Notes: generated by a model not told the origin, from the letters alone. A stretch of 64,000 nt of DNA from Antedon mediterranea (GCF_964355755.1 NC_092677.1:13168601-13232600); one strand, 5' to 3'. Counted from the first letter of the stretch, positions 1-15,100 are shown. A program made the numbers and translations.

Positions 1-162
1 GTATATTGTTTTAATAACACGCGCCCTCTACGCTCATGATTGTTAAAAGTTAAATCAAACGTGCTGTTTCAAGTTATTTAATTCGCGTAAATCCGTCGGA
101 TTATGCACATGAGTATTTATAATTAGTACAGTATGTATATTTTTTAAAATATTTATTTACTC

Positions 163-255
163 TACAGCTTACTATGTCGGTCGGTTGGTCGGTCGGTCGG
201 TAAACACTAACTTGAGCACGCGACTGCAGCCATCTATATGGCCTTGTTGTTACTC
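163..255. repeat. dispersed GGTCGGTCGG...GACTGCAGCCAT repeat
   Basis: TCTACAGCTTACTATGTCGG, then (GGTC)n, AACTTGAGCACGCGACTGCA and TATATGGCCTTGTT. Relatives lie at 55940-56022, 22985-23055 (partial) and, inverted, at 40970-41030. Confidence 0.75.
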
Positions 256-297
256 GAAAAAGGCGCGAGCAAGCAATGCTATTCAGAAAGTTTCGCT

Positions 298-414
298 AAA
301 GCTTGGTTCCCACTAGGACGTAACGCAAGCCTGTTGACCAATGACGACCGACACTTCGAAAAATCCATCGCTTGTAAATGGTAACTTACGTTGCGTTATG
401 TAGAGGTAACTTAC
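298..414. mobile_element. family A foldback MITE, left part
   Basis: AAAGCTTGGTTCCCACTAGG opens the element, followed by ACGTAACGCAAG and a CCAATGAC core. The right terminal repeat is missing. Confidence 0.7.
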
Positions 415-715
415 ACCATGGTTGAATAAATGAATACCAAAATTGAGAAATGATATGCAACAACAATCAGAAATATGATAGCGTAAGTGAGTGAAATATA
501 ATATATAAACAGAATTAGGTCACGCAATTTGCAATATCTAATATCGTGTTTCAGAATGATCCTTTATGTTTCGATAATCTGGATACAATATTCCAACCTA
601 TGGAATAGCCGGGAGGTTCACCAGTACAAGAACAATTTATAACGCACAACAACTATATTCTTGGCATTTAATTGAGTTTGATCACGTGGTATTTGTTATT
701 TTGTTCCATTCAACG

Positions 716-1069
716 TTAAAGATGTATTGTCCCCCTGAAAAAATAATTCTTTAAAAAAAATGTTGTTGAATATTCCATTTTAATGTAACATAATAGTTAT
801 CCACTTTGACCAAAAATTGGATCGAAAAAAGAATGTATTTACCTGAACAAATGTGATTTAAAGCAAAAAATAGTCCAATTGGCTACCAGCCAGTGGATTT
901 TTGGTTGAATTTGACCATATATATTGTCATTTTATAAGTGAAAACATTTTTTTTTTCGTTTTTTTTTCCTATGGAAGTGAATAACTTTATTAAAACTACA
1001 AAATAACATACTCAAAGTCTGATTTAATTAATTTTCATTTTTCATGTTTTTGGGGACAATACATCTTAA
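716..1069. mobile_element. TTAA-flanked MITE (piggyBac-like)
   Basis: TTAA at 716-719 and 1066-1069 flank inverted ends AGATGTATTGTCCCC and GGGGACAATACATC. TTAA duplication is the mark of piggyBac-type transposition. There is no coding capacity. Confidence 0.8.
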
Positions 1070-1423
1070 ATAGATTGAAAGTGGTAACAGCCGATTTTGT
1101 GCCAGGCAAGCCCATGGTACCCTCCCTGAAAACAACATACAGTGCTATGTCAATATTTTTGCTTTTCTCTCTTCTGTACTTTCCGAATCTATAATATTAT
1201 ATAAAATTTAAAATGATTCTGCTTATAACTGAGAAAATTGTAAACGAAAAGGTATAATAAGAAAACAGTCAGAGAGGAGAAGTAGGAAAAGAGAGAAAAC
1301 AATGGGATAGACTGACTTTTTAATTTTTGTGTAATAGCATGATGAAAGTTATATTTGAAATAGGCCTACTTGAAATATAGCCGTTGATCATTCACATCAT
1401 GCCATTATTTGTACCATATTACA

Positions 1424-1470
1424 CTCATAAATATTCATTATTTCACTCATAAATATTCATTATTTGTATA
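1424..1470. repeat. short direct duplication
   Basis: CACTCATAAATATTCATTAT is present twice in a row. Confidence 0.85.
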
Positions 1471-1938
1471 CAATTATTATACTGATAACATACTAGACAT
1501 AATGAAGATTATATTAAGCGTTGTGTAATAAAGAATGGATATAGAGGTGATCAGTGTAACGCAAAAACACACAGCGACCTATTAATTTGACCTAATCCAT
1601 CTCATCAACATTTCTTGTAAATTCACTTCTACTAAATATGATAGAACAATGTACGGTAGTTTATTTATAATATTTTAGCGCAAACACAAAGCACAATATT
1701 CGTCTGGAACAGGTATTATGCGTTAAGGATGTGTTTTCATTGTTCATGTATTGAGCTTAAATTGAGCAGGCTGGGTGATTCGTGAGGAAATAATTGATTG
1801 TAGACGTGGCGTGATCCAACTATCGGCTTGTCTACAGAGTTGTTATGTGTCTATCAAGCTATATTTAAATACTGCAGTAAAGTAATTTGAAATTTTCACG
1901 AGTAAGATATTTGAAAAGTGTTGAGAGAAATCTTAATC

Positions 1939-2082
1939 ACTCTCTACACTATCAAAAAAGTTCGCTGTACCCAAATATAGTAGTGATATGCCTAAGTATG
2001 GTAGTGATAATATGAAATCATGTCCATATATGGACACATCACATTTTTTGTCACATAAACTTTGATAGACATATCTTTAGAC
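1939..2082. mobile_element. family B foldback MITE, eroded ends
   Basis: TCTCTACACTATCAAA, CCTAAGTATGGTAGTGATA and GGACACATCACATTTTTTG match family B. Confidence 0.7.
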
Positions 2083-2942
2083 ATAATGGTCCACCATAAA
2101 CAATGCTCAAAGTGAAAACCAAATACAGAATTATTACAGCTATATAACATATCGGAAAGACAAAAATACGTGATACACCTCGCGCAAAATAAATTACTCA
2201 TGCGCACAAAAGCAAAGAATGCAAGTACTAGGCAAAATTGATAAAAACATGAAAAATAACGATTAATTCCCTTTGATAATTAACAAACATATAACAATAT
2301 TAATTTTAACTATATTATGCATTTGATCTTATACATGAATATAAAATGGCCTAATAACGTTCAGTGTTGGAAACGTAAACATGTTTACCATGGATGTTTA
2401 CAAAAGAGTATTTTAACTGAATTAGGCCTAATACAATATGCATACCGTATCCTTTTCCAATGTACATTAACAATGTTACATGCTATTGTACAATCAGCGG
2501 ATCCAAATACTGTACTTCAAAATGTGTGGTATTTAGTTAAAATATTGATTTCTTTTGTATCCAACAAGATAAAATAAAATATCCGTAGTTTGGAACTGTA
2601 GATTAGGCTATATGGATGTTATTGAACATTACAAATTTTTTTTAAATCTAATTCATAATGTAAGCTCAGTTTAAAAAAAAAACAACATGTGTGTATAAAT
2701 ATATAAAATTATATAATTATGTTTTTGCAAGGCATTTTATTTGTAATTTTATTTTTGGTGCAAAACTTCATTAACACAATAACAACATCCTAAGTATTTT
2801 CAAGAGTTTGAAGTTAAAGTTTGACAGAATAAAAGACAATTAATCATATAATTCATTATCAATAATTGCTAAAATAAATCTGACCAGTAGTACTTGCCTA
2901 CAGTGATATTGATTTCGAGCAACGATCTCTGTCAAAACACAC

Positions 2943-2952
2943 TGCGCATGCG
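2943..2952. promoter_or_regulatory. NRF-1-like palindrome upstream of SCGN
   Basis: TGCGCATGCG, 131 nt before the SCGN ATG, resembles the palindromic NRF-1 consensus found in many metazoan promoters. The same word also occurs near repeats at 28360 and 28624, so it is not proof of a promoter. Confidence 0.35.
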
Positions 2953-3082
2953 TGTTACTAATAAAAACTGATTATACACTGAAAGCAAGGAGAAATTGAG
3001 ACAGATGGTTTTGTACTGCATACGGAGTGTATGAATCGAATCGGCCAGAGAAAATTGATCATTTTACCTGAATTAATTGAAA

Positions 3083-3185
3083 ATGTCTCACGGAAAATAC
3101 GGTAATTTTCTCGCTCAGTATCCGTCCTCTGGAAAGTTGACGGCATATTCTTTTGCCGAAATTTGGGAACACTATGACTCGAATA
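3083..3185 (+). CDS. SCGN: SCGN-like exon 1 (residues 1-34)
   Basis: The ATG at 3083 is followed by 34 codons and one base. It carries the N-terminal extension and EF1 helix E (FAEIWEHYD), and ends at a GTAAGT donor. An in-frame TTG lies two codons upstream. Confidence 0.88.
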
Positions 3186-6100
3186 GTAAGTGGTTTTTAA
3201 ATTGTATTATTATTTACATTGTACGCATTAATACTGACACAATGCTGTCCGTATTGCTATGACTACTATCATACAACTAATTTACGCCATACTATATGAT
3301 CCGTTAAAGTGTTTTTTTCTTGAACAATTACTACTCTGAGAATATGCCATCTGATTTGTGTTATGTGTAACACATTGTTTTGTACAAGTTATGATGACTC
3401 AATGCTAACGTGTTTGATCCAGGTTCATAGGTTACACTTTCTCATTTACTAATTAACATCTTAGTGAAGATGTTATTGTTAGTAGACAAATATCGTTATG
3501 TCTAAAAATCATATTTCAAACTGCAATGAGGAAGCAGTACATAAAAATAAAAATAATTAATTGAATTGTGATGTTCTTTTTAGTTTAACCAGTCTAACGG
3601 TGTTGTAATTACTATGTGTGCAATTGTGTTTTTTTTAATTATTCCATGAACAAAAAGAAGAATAGAAGACAAATATTATTACAAGCATGAAATATTTACT
3701 AGATTATCAGTGAATAATATTTCATTGGCATAATACTCCACATTATTAGACTTACTGTTATAAGTCATGATGTCATTAAATTATAATAATTCTATGATAA
3801 ATAATCACTGATATGGAACTTCATAAGTATGCTATCACCAATGAGACTGCTTCCAAATAAAGATATATTATTATTAGCAGCAGTGAGATACAGCCGATAA
3901 TAATATGCATGTAATTTCCTATAGGCCTAACATGTGGAACGTAACTATACAGAACCAATGAAAAGCTCTGTCTACACTATCAAACAATTTTGACAAAAAC
4001 AAAATTGATGCGCCCAAATATGGTAGTGATATTCTCAAATATGGCAGTGATATGACATCATCGTCATATGGGCACATCACAGTTTGTAGTGTATTAGCAG
4101 CGTAGTGATACAGATTTATAATCATTTAGTATCCTAGGCCTAACATGTTTGACGTAACTAACCGATCCATGTTTAAGATAATGAGGATTATGTATTAGCA
4201 GTAACGTAATAGTGACTACCGATCCATAATGTAGTATACTTTCCTATAGGCCTAAGATGTTTAAAGGTTTTAACTATAACCGATTTAATGATATGGAGAG
4301 GATTGAGTATATGTGTCCATGAATAACAATTGAGATTACATAGGTCTCTTTGGTAACGACACACGTTGTGTGAAATAAATACATTATCAATATAATTATT
4401 ATAATGAGATGAGAGCCAATTACAGTACAATATTGGCAGCTTAATGACTATATCATAAATAATTCATAATGATATACTTTCCGGACTGGCCTAATATTGT
4501 GTAGCAGAATATGGCTTAAATTTGACCCAATGCATACTTCCACATTTTAATGTAGGCCTATATAACATAGCAACAAGCGAAAATTGTATTTCTGTTTTTA
4601 AACATGGGACGTACGCAGCAACAGAACTTAGTACGGTTCGACTAACTTATGCGATAATCTGTGTTTGTTTCGCCTACAAACAATTTGTAAGATGTGAAAC
4701 CCACTAACAGCAGCATTTTTTTTCTGGAAAATATTAGCCTTACATTCTGATTCGATTTACATTCTACGGTAGAAAAACGACATCTCATAATTTTGATTGA
4801 ATAATAAATATAGAATTATACATAGCCTGATAAGTAAATATTTCATTTTAAGATGTTGTCCCCCCTGTTTTTTAATATGCCATTTAAATGTCACATTAGA
4901 GTTATCCACTTTAAACAAAAATTGAAGAAAAAAAATTATTCACATGAAAAACTGTAATTTGAAGCAAAACATATCAAATTGGCTGCTACCCAATGGGTTT
5001 TTGGTTGAATTTAACCATTTATTTTGTCATTTTATATGAGGTAACATAATTGTTTGGGGTTTTTTTTACGGAAGGGATTAACTTCATTAAAACTACAAAA
5101 TAACCTATTCAAAGTTTGATTTAATTATAATCTTCATTTTCATGTTTTTAAGGGACAAAACATCTTTTAATAATTTTGTTAAATTTTATTTACAATATAT
5201 ACAATAACAATTATAAATAGACACGGATTAAAAACAGACACGGATTAAAAACAGACACAAATAAAAAACATCAGATAAAATAACTACTTTAAATAGATTT
5301 ACTACACCAAACCTCATTTGTTTTCTTCTTTTACCGAGTAGAAGGGAAAAAAGAGAAAAAAATTTACGAACAAGCAAAATGCAATATTTTTGAAAATGTA
5401 TCTACCATCTCATTCGGGTCCATACAGTACAGTACATACAATATGATATGTTAAAGATGCCATTATAAGTAGATAGGCAAGACGTAAACATTAACAAGTC
5501 ATCTTGCATAATAACTTCCTTACGTTACTATTACACGATTTGTAATAATCAATTTCAGTCTCACGATGAAATGACTAGTGCACACCAAATGACCTGATGA
5601 GTAAATAATTCATTTTCGACACGAAAATAAAATAAAAACATACAAGGTTTCTGAATAATTGCATTTTGATTAGACTCTGACAAAAAAAAAGTAGGCCTAA
5701 CAGATAATGAATAGAAAACCTGAATCGGAAAATAACAAGAAAAGGTATAACTGACCAAAAGAGTACAGTACAAACATACTTGATATAACCGTAACCATAT
5801 TCTACTTCAAACTACATCCGATTTTGCTGTCACTAGATAGAGTCTGATTATTGAGAGTCATCTAGATACATGTCTGACTGTATTAAATACTTTTAACACA
5901 TGATAACTCGGTCAGTATGGTTCATACAACGTGCGTTTATTCAGACTGATAAGCTCAGAAAAGTACTGTATTCAATAGCTAGTCTTAGAGATGATACGTA
6001 TTCATTCACTTTACATGATAAGCACACAAATAGAAACAGTAATTTTGAGGATTGTTTTTATACTTTCTGATTTGACGTATTTACATGAGGTAAACGATCT

Positions 6101-9100
6101 ACTAATGTAACAAAATTATAATGAGATAGATATTGATTGGCCTATGAGTACTACATATTATTTTTTTCAAATAAAATACAGTATGTTAAGAAAAAGATAT
6201 AATCACTTACCGTACTTGTATCACATACAACATTGTAACAAACGTGATGGCAAATTCCAATTGAACTTTGGAAAGGCAGCGATCCTACGGTTGAAATATA
6301 AAATAAATCATTTGTTAATTCTAAATCTAAAGGCTTTTATCAAATATTAGTACATTAATAAATAAATTACTGTTTTGCCTAGTCCATAAAGGTAAGCAGA
6401 ACATCAAGTGTTAGATCAGATAAATGAAAATCTTGATTCAGCTGCATATTATCTTAAAAAGTCTTCACACCAACAATACACCTATAATCAATATGTTGTA
6501 TACGTTGATACACTTTCATCATATTATTATTATAAATGCCTCCGTGCTTGTTAGTAACACATTTTTAATTGTAGAGACCGTATAATAAGTCGAACAAAAT
6601 AATATTATTAATTAATTATTATAAATGTAATATATAAAACAACCATCAATAGAAAATAAACCGCATACATGAACATGAAACACCAATATGAATAGAAAAT
6701 TGCATTTTAAATCACCCGATTCTGTGGCTGTCAGCAGACTCTATGTGGAAGACTGTTGCCAGTCTACCAGACTTCATCTAACTGTATTAAGTACTTGTAA
6801 TACACGATATTTTAAATTATGAAAATGCCATTACCCAACGGATACTTATCTAGAATAGATATTTTAAAATCAACCTACTCCTTAAAATCGATGTGACGTG
6901 TCCATCATTAGGTTGCCTATGGTTAAACATACTATATTTAATAACAACTTGCCATAGGCTTCCTTGTGGACATGTCACATAATGTAGTGTATTTTGTTTT
7001 GGCAGATGTACAGTACTGTATACAACTGATGAACATAACATTGAAATTTATCACATTGCTACTTTGACAAATCTGAATTTAAAATTTAACGTGAAATTAA
7101 TTTTGTGAAAAATTGAACTAGATAATAAGAGTTTTGAAATCGTAGCATTGGAAAGTAACAGATAATGGTTTATTTAAATCTCTGTGTAGCAAAACAAAAT
7201 ATGAGCTATATACCTATATTTGGATAAGCTATATTATTTGGATAAGCTAAATTATTTGGATAAGCTAAATTATTTGGATAAGCTAAATTATTTAGATAAG
7301 CTATATTATGTGGATAAGCTATACCTTTTTATTTTGACTTAGGTTGTTGTCTACTAATTTGCATAGATGTGTACTAAATAATTTAAATTTTAAGCTAGTT
7401 TTCAAATTATTTATAGCATAGCTTAAAATCATGGAGGTACCATGTTGACATTTTGTTTTACTGTTTTACAAAATCTAGCTAAAATATGTAATTTTATTTT
7501 AATCTTGTTGACAGAATTGAGATCTATTCCTTCCTGATGTTGTTACAACAAATTGTTAATTTATAGTTTTCACAATATTTTTACTATTTCATTATTTCAT
7601 CACTAAATTCTAATATTTGCGGGTTTCTGCTGTTGTGTATTTTTAATAATATATAACTGTACCCTGTGTCAAATGTTATTTTTGATATACCTAATTTAAA
7701 TGTTGCTTGCCGTATTTCAAATATGACATTTCATCATTAACACCATTATCGACTATTTATATGTGCATTGTAATTGACGTAAACTGAAATTTTAAATCTA
7801 GTAAAAATTTCCTCTCTAATGGTACCATAAAGTAATCACATTACCAGGTTGATACTATATTAAACTGAAGGGTTCGCCGATTGATTCAAAGGACTCGAGT
7901 CACAGCTGACAAAGTACTTTAGTGTAAATATCAATAATGAAAACACAATCGATATTTCACAGTAACATCAATGTTGTAACGATGCTAAAAACCAATTTCA
8001 GATTATAATTAAAATGAGTCATATTATTCCTTGGCTAATCATTCAGCCGATTTCTCGGTATTATTTTCAATTTGTATCATAGACAAAATCCAGGCCATGA
8101 TTGTAACCTAACCTTAAACAAATCTATAAATCGAATTTTTGATTCTGCAATTACGGAATGTGCCTATACTGTATGATACTGGACATCAGCATTCCATATT
8201 TTTAAAGACTGATAATTAATCCCATTATAAAAGTATTGTATAATGGCGTAATTTTTTATCTATTTTAAGCTTCATTTTGTGTCCATTGGATATTGTGCTC
8301 TGCCAACAGAGCAAACAGAATTTCTGTTTTTTTCTTAAAACAATAAATGATACTTTACTTGACTTGATTTTAAACTATTATAGTAGTTTCCAATTTACTT
8401 CAATAACGTATAATTTAGTTTCTTTCACGTTTATAATAAGGAAGACACTGCAAAATATAGTATGTATTCCAAAAGACCTCCAAGCTGAATTGAAATAAGT
8501 AGTAAAAAATAATTGAATATTTACAATACATAGTCCATTGCATCATTCTGTATACAACATTACTACTGTAGTAATAAATAATTACTAAAGCTTTTTGGTT
8601 TAGTCGAGGTCGTAGATAATTTGCAAACGATGAAAGATTGTTTCGTCTAGAGACAGTTTACATAATAATAATCCATATTAGGATCAAGGTAGCAATTTAT
8701 TAGAAACCAAACTCGATAAATGTTTACCAGTCATGACTATTTTGTCACTGGGTCTGGAACCAAACTCGATAAATGTTTACCAGTCATGACTATTATGTCA
8801 CTGGGTCTGGAACCAAACTCGATAAATGTTTACCAGTCATGACTATTTTGTCACTGGGTCTGGAACCAAACTCGATAAATGTTTACCAGTCATGACTATT
8901 TTGTCACTGGGTCTGGAACCAAACTCGATAAATGTTTACCAGTCATGACTATTATGTCACTGGTTCTGGAACCAAACTCGATAAATGTTTACCAGTCATG
9001 ACTATTATGTCACTGGTTCTGGAACCAAACTCGATAAATGTTTACCAGTCATGACTATTATGTCACTGGTTCTGGAACCAAACTCGATAAATGTTTACCA

Positions 9101-12100
9101 GTCATGACTATTATGTCACTGGTTCTGGAACCAAACTCGATAAATGTTTACCAGTCATGACTATTTTGTCACTGGGTCTGGAACCAAACTCGATAAATGT
9201 TTACCAGTCATGACTATTTTGTCACTGGGTCTGGAACCAAACTCGATAAATGTTTACCAGTCATGACTATTTTGTCACTGGGTCTGGAACCAAACTCGAT
9301 AAATGTTTACCAGTCATGACTATTTTGTCACTGGGTCTGGAACCAAACTCGATAAATGTTTACCAGTCATGACTATTTTGTCACTGGGTTTGGAACCAAA
9401 CTCGATAAATGTTTACCAGTCATGACTATTTTGTCACTGGGTCTGGAACCAAACTCGATAAATGTTTACCAGTCATGACTATTTTGTCACTGGGTTTGGA
9501 ACCAAACTCGATAAATGTTTACCAGTCATGACTATTTTGTCACTGGGTCTGGAACCAAACTCGATAAATGTTTACCAGTCATGACTATTATGTCACTGGG
9601 TCTGGAACCAAACTCGATAAATGTTTACCAGTCATGACTATTATGTCACTGGGTCTGGAACCAAACTCGATAAATGTTTACCAGTCATGACTATTTTGTC
9701 ACTGGGTCTGGAACCAAACTCGATAAATGTTTACCAGTCATGACTATTATGTCACTGGGTCTGGAACCAAACTCGATAAATGTTTACCAGTCATGACTAT
9801 TTTGTCACTGGGTCTGGAACCAAACTCGATAAATGTTTACCAGTCATGACTATTTTGTCACTGGGTTTGGAACCAAACTCGATAAATGTTTACCAGTCAT
9901 GACTATTTTGTCACTGGGTCTGGAACCAAACTCGATAAATGTTTACCAGTCATGACTATTTTGTCACTGGGTTTGGAACCAAACTCGATAAATGTTTACC
10001 AGTCATGACTATTTTGTCACTGGGTTTGGAACCAAACTCGATAAATGTTTACCAGTCATGACTATTTTGTCACTGGGTCTGGAACCAAACTCGATAAATG
10101 TTTACCAGTCATGACTATTTTGTCACTGGGTCTGGAACCAAACTCGATAAATGTTTACCAGTCATGACTATTATGTCACTGGGTCTGGAACCAAACTCGA
10201 TAAATGTTTACCAGTCATGACTATTTTGTCACTGGGTCTGGAACCAAACTCGATAAATGTTTACCAGTCATGACTATTTTGTCACTGGGTCTGGAACCAA
10301 ACTCGATAAATGTTTACCAGTCATGACTATTTTGTCACTGGGTCTGGAACCAAACTCGATAAATGTTTACCAGTCATGACTATTTTGTCACTGGGTCTGG
10401 AACCAAACTCGATAAATGTTTACCAGTCATGACTATTTTGTCACTGGGTCTGGAACCAAACTCGATAAATGTTTACCAGTCATGACTATTATGTCACTGG
10501 GTCTGGAACCAAACTCGATAAATGTTTACCAGTCATGACTATTTTGTCACTGGGTCTGGAACCAAACTCGATAAATGTTTACCAGTCATGACTATTTTGT
10601 CACTGGGTCTGGAACCAAACTCGATAAATGTTTACCAGTCATGACTATTTTGTCACTGGGTCTGGAACCAAACTCGATAAATGTTTACCAGTCATGACTA
10701 TTTTGTCACTGGGTTTGGAACCAAACTCGATAAATGTTTACCAGTCATGACTATTTTGTCACTGGGTCTGGAACCAAACTCGATAAATGTTTACCAGTCA
10801 TGACTATTTTGTCACTGGGTTTGGAACCAAACTCGATAAATGTTTACCAGTCATGACTATTTTGTCACTGGGTCTGGAACCAAACTCGATAAATGTTTAC
10901 CAGTCATGACTATTTTGTCACTGGGTCTGGAACCAAACTCGATAAATGTTTACCAGTCATGACTATTTTGTCACTGGGTCTGGAACCAAACTCGATAAAT
11001 GTTTACCAGTCATGACTATTTTGTCACTGGGTTTGGAACCAAACTCGATAAATGTTTACCAGTCATGACTATTTTGTCACTGGGTCTGGAACCAAACTCG
11101 ATAAATGTTTACCAGTCATGACTATTTTGTCACTGGGTCTGGAACCAAACTCGATAAATGTTTACCAGTCATGACTATTTTGTCACTGGGTTTGGAACCA
11201 AACTCGATAAATGTTTACCAGTCATGACTATTTTGTCACTGGGTCTGGAACCAAACTCGATAAATGTTTACCAGTCATGACTATTTTGTCACTGGGTTTG
11301 GAACCAAACTCGATAAATGTTTACCAGTCATGACTATTTTGTCACTGGTTCTGGAACCAAACTCGATAAATGTTTACCAGTCATGACTATTTTGTCACTG
11401 GTTCTGGAACCAAACTCGTGCATATTTAAAGTCTTGAAATATCGTTTCTACTATTTGTATTTATAACTTTGTAATATAAATAATATAAAACTATATATAG
11501 AATATAAAATAGGTGAAACATTTAGGGATACTGTATTAACGCTCTTCAACGCGGCAATTTTATGAGATATATGCGTGATATTTTCCCCCGGAAAGCGTTG
11601 TTTTCAAAACAATCACATCTTTTAGGAAAACGAATAATATCATAATATATGCAAGTAATTCTGAGAAGAGGAGTTGGTTATGACTATAGGCCTCTGTTAA
11701 TAACTGAACCCATTATTATTTAAGAAGTGAATCTAATTATTAATTATATATATTTAGCAGTAATTAAACAAAATATTCTGAAAAACTATATGGATACCTC
11801 AAAAACCATACTTTTCTATAAAAGTTGTCAACAATACTGATACTACTAAATCTCAACATCATTATTGCCTGTGTATTCGTGGCAATTTGTACATCTTAAA
11901 TTGGAGGTTACTGTAATTACAACACGTATACACAATAAATCGAAAACACGTTTTACACCCTATATGAAATTCATCTCTCTCAGCGATGCATTTTAATACC
12001 TGTCATGATGTTAAATTAAACGGTGTAGATTGAACAAAAGCATACGTGTGATATGCCTACTACTGTAGTTATATGACGACATCAATAAACGGATTTCTAG

Positions 12101-15100
12101 AAAAGTCTGGTAACATTTTCAACGATATCTAAAAAGGTAAAGATTAAACCACATAAACCTAGCATAAAACAGAAGACAAAACATCATAATTTAGAAGCTT
12201 ATCCTAAAACTATTATCCTGGTACTATCAATACTTATTCAGAATTCAATAATGTTTTAGAAAAAATTTGAATAATTCATGCATTAAAACTTAAATACAGT
12301 ATCGATCTCTTATATCATGTAAATTATAAATGTTGAATCAAATTTACATGAATCAATAAACTAAATAAATGTTATATAAATTGATACTGTAACATTGTAT
12401 GGATTCACGGTACATTCAAAACAATGTCTCCCTTGAATGAGGGTAATGGCCCTGCTTTGATGTCCAAAATTTTAGCTTGGAATTAATCACATTGATTGAT
12501 GTTAAGTTTGTTTGAGTGTGCTTAAAGATCATGTATTGTCCCCCAAAAATATGAGGAAAAAAAATTAAATCTCTTTAGCCATGTAATGTGAATATTTGTT
12601 GTCCTAATTGTACTTTTATCTATCTATTAATTTGGTACGATCACTGCAATTGTTAAGAAAATGACTATCTACTCACGAGGATTTTCCTGCAAGTGTGCCT
12701 ATGTAGCCGGCAGCGATCATGATCGATTTATTCTCAAAATAATCCGATTAAATTTCATGTGAAGTTATGTTTATCTTATGTTGATCTTATGTTATGTCAT
12801 GATCTGTTCATTTATCATACACACTCATTTTACGGACAATGCACTTGTAAAAATTCATTTCAAATGGATTTATTCATCATAAACATAAACAATTCTACAT
12901 AGGATAGAAAAACAATATTATTTATATCAAGGCCGGTTATTCAACAGATACTGGAAATAATAATTCAAAATTAATTGATTAACTTAAAAATGTTTTTTTT
13001 TTTAAATTTAATTGCTGGTACGTGATAATTGTTGATGTTATTCCAAGAAAAGATAAGATATAACGCCACTAGGCATACAGAAAAAGTACAGCTCAATTTT
13101 AATCAATGAGGGTTATATTTACTTCGCACTAGGAATTTATTTACAATCGCAACTAAACTTCCAAACTTTCCACAAGGCAATGAACATGCTGGCTCTTTGT
13201 ATGGTACTATTTTCTAACACTAACCATAAATGTGTGTCGAGACTTCGTTACTTACAGTAAGTAAATCAACTAATATGCTTCCTAAAAATGAGATTACGAA
13301 TTATAACAAAATGAATTTTTTTAATTTACATTAGGAAAATCATATGATTGTTTTCCAGAACCTTGCTATTCCCATTAAAATAACATATTAAAATAAAGAA
13401 TTTTAAATTGGAAAGAAACACAAATGGTGGCAAAAAAGTCCCTCGGAAACAAGGAACATATAACAACTGGAACAGATTTGATTTTATAAACCAATAGACA
13501 AACTAGAAATAGTGGTGACTAACACTACAATACTTATCTTTAACAAAAATTATATTCTGCATTACGTTATGTTTGACTGCACATATTATGTTGTACAAAA
13601 ATTAGCAGAACCATCTTTTATCGGATGTTAATCTGAATCAATTCAAACTTTCAAAATATTATGCTAAACAAATGCATTGATCTGCATTCATAACATTTTG
13701 AAACACACAAAACGATAAGACAATTTGTTCCAAAAACTGAAATTTTAAAATTAGTATAGTAAGTAAACAAATATCGTAAAAAAACCTTATTAAATGATGA
13801 TGAGCATTCGGACGTTCTTTCTATTCAAATACTAGGTTACTCTATTTAATTAATGCACGAAAAAGTAAAATTACTCCCCTGGTTAATATAAATTAACAAA
13901 AATGAATTACTTGTATTATTATTGTAGGTCTAGGATTTTAGTTTAACCTATATTAAATGCAAAGTAATAATGAACATTAAGAATTAGTATGTTTCACAGC
14001 AGATCACATTTGCAAATGTTACTTGACACTACAATAACTTCGTAGCAATTTATTTAACGAGTTTGTGTTGTTTTTAGTTAACTATTAATACTTAACTATT
14101 GGTTAATGACATTTTTTAGTTAACTACCAATACTAAATTCTTGGTTCAGTGAACTAAATCAAATAAAACATAAACTATACTTATCTTTTTCAAATAAGAT
14201 TACGCGGTATTGTTAAGTATGCTTAGTAAAGCATACTGCCGTTGCCGCGCATTCGATTTGATTAAGTGGTGGCTTGAAGCCACTCTGTATGTGGAAATTG
14301 AAATAGATAAACTAATAGATTGCCCCTTCTCTGTTACTTTCCTTCTATAAATATTAATATAAGTTTAAAAGTAACCGGATAGACAATTTCTAATGCCTAA
14401 TAATACATTAATATGTTATTGTAATTGAAAAAGGTGCATTGCTTTTGCGCATTTTCAAATTGCGTAAGTGTAATTTGCGCATGACATATAATTAATACAA
14501 AAAAAAAATAACGATGAAGCAACGTATATAAATAATTTTAAACAATAGTATTCCTTCGCTTTTTATAAATCCTTAGAAGCTATGTTTTATGTAATCATTT
14601 TATTATTATTTTTCTTGAGAAATGTAAAATCTATGGATTACATCAGGGGAGTTTTTAGCATGGGAGAGAAAAACCAGAAATTGAATATTACTTAGTATTT
14701 TAAACGAGTATGGTATTGTATGTTTTCTTTAAACTTGGTTTTTATTAAATACGGACGTAGATGCAACGCAATTGGGTGCTATGGGTTGACCAATGACAAG
14801 CGACAGTTCGAATAATCCATCGATTGTGATTGGTTAAATAATTTCCGTTGCTTTTACGTCCTTGATTATTTCTGCGCAGCTATCCGAATTCTGCATAGCA
14901 ATTTAACACACCGTCACGCTTTATTACTTCTTAGATCCGAAAGTTCATTGTTTGGCTACAAAACATTGGCCTAAGACGACCTAGGCAGAAGTACGACTTT
15001 CGCTTTCTGCGAGTGAAATAATTCATTGAAAGCAACAATTGCTGCAGTCCATGTTAGTTTTTTTGTTATTTAAGAGAAGCGTTCTAATTTAATTATATAC

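Larger units (their letters stand above)
1..3082. other. upstream of SCGN: no gene seen
   Basis: Apart from the GGTCGG repeat, family A and B elements and the TTAA MITE, I see only AT-rich unique sequence. The SCGN 5' UTR and promoter probably lie in the last few hundred bases. Confidence 0.6.

Noticed and set aside
2958-3146. 62-codon frame antisense to SCGN exon 1
   Set aside because: It is a shadow of the coding exon, and no motif is present.
8704-11422. Regular repeats resembling a CRISPR array
   Set aside because: Units are head-to-tail with no unique spacers, there are no cas genes, and the setting is a metazoan intron.
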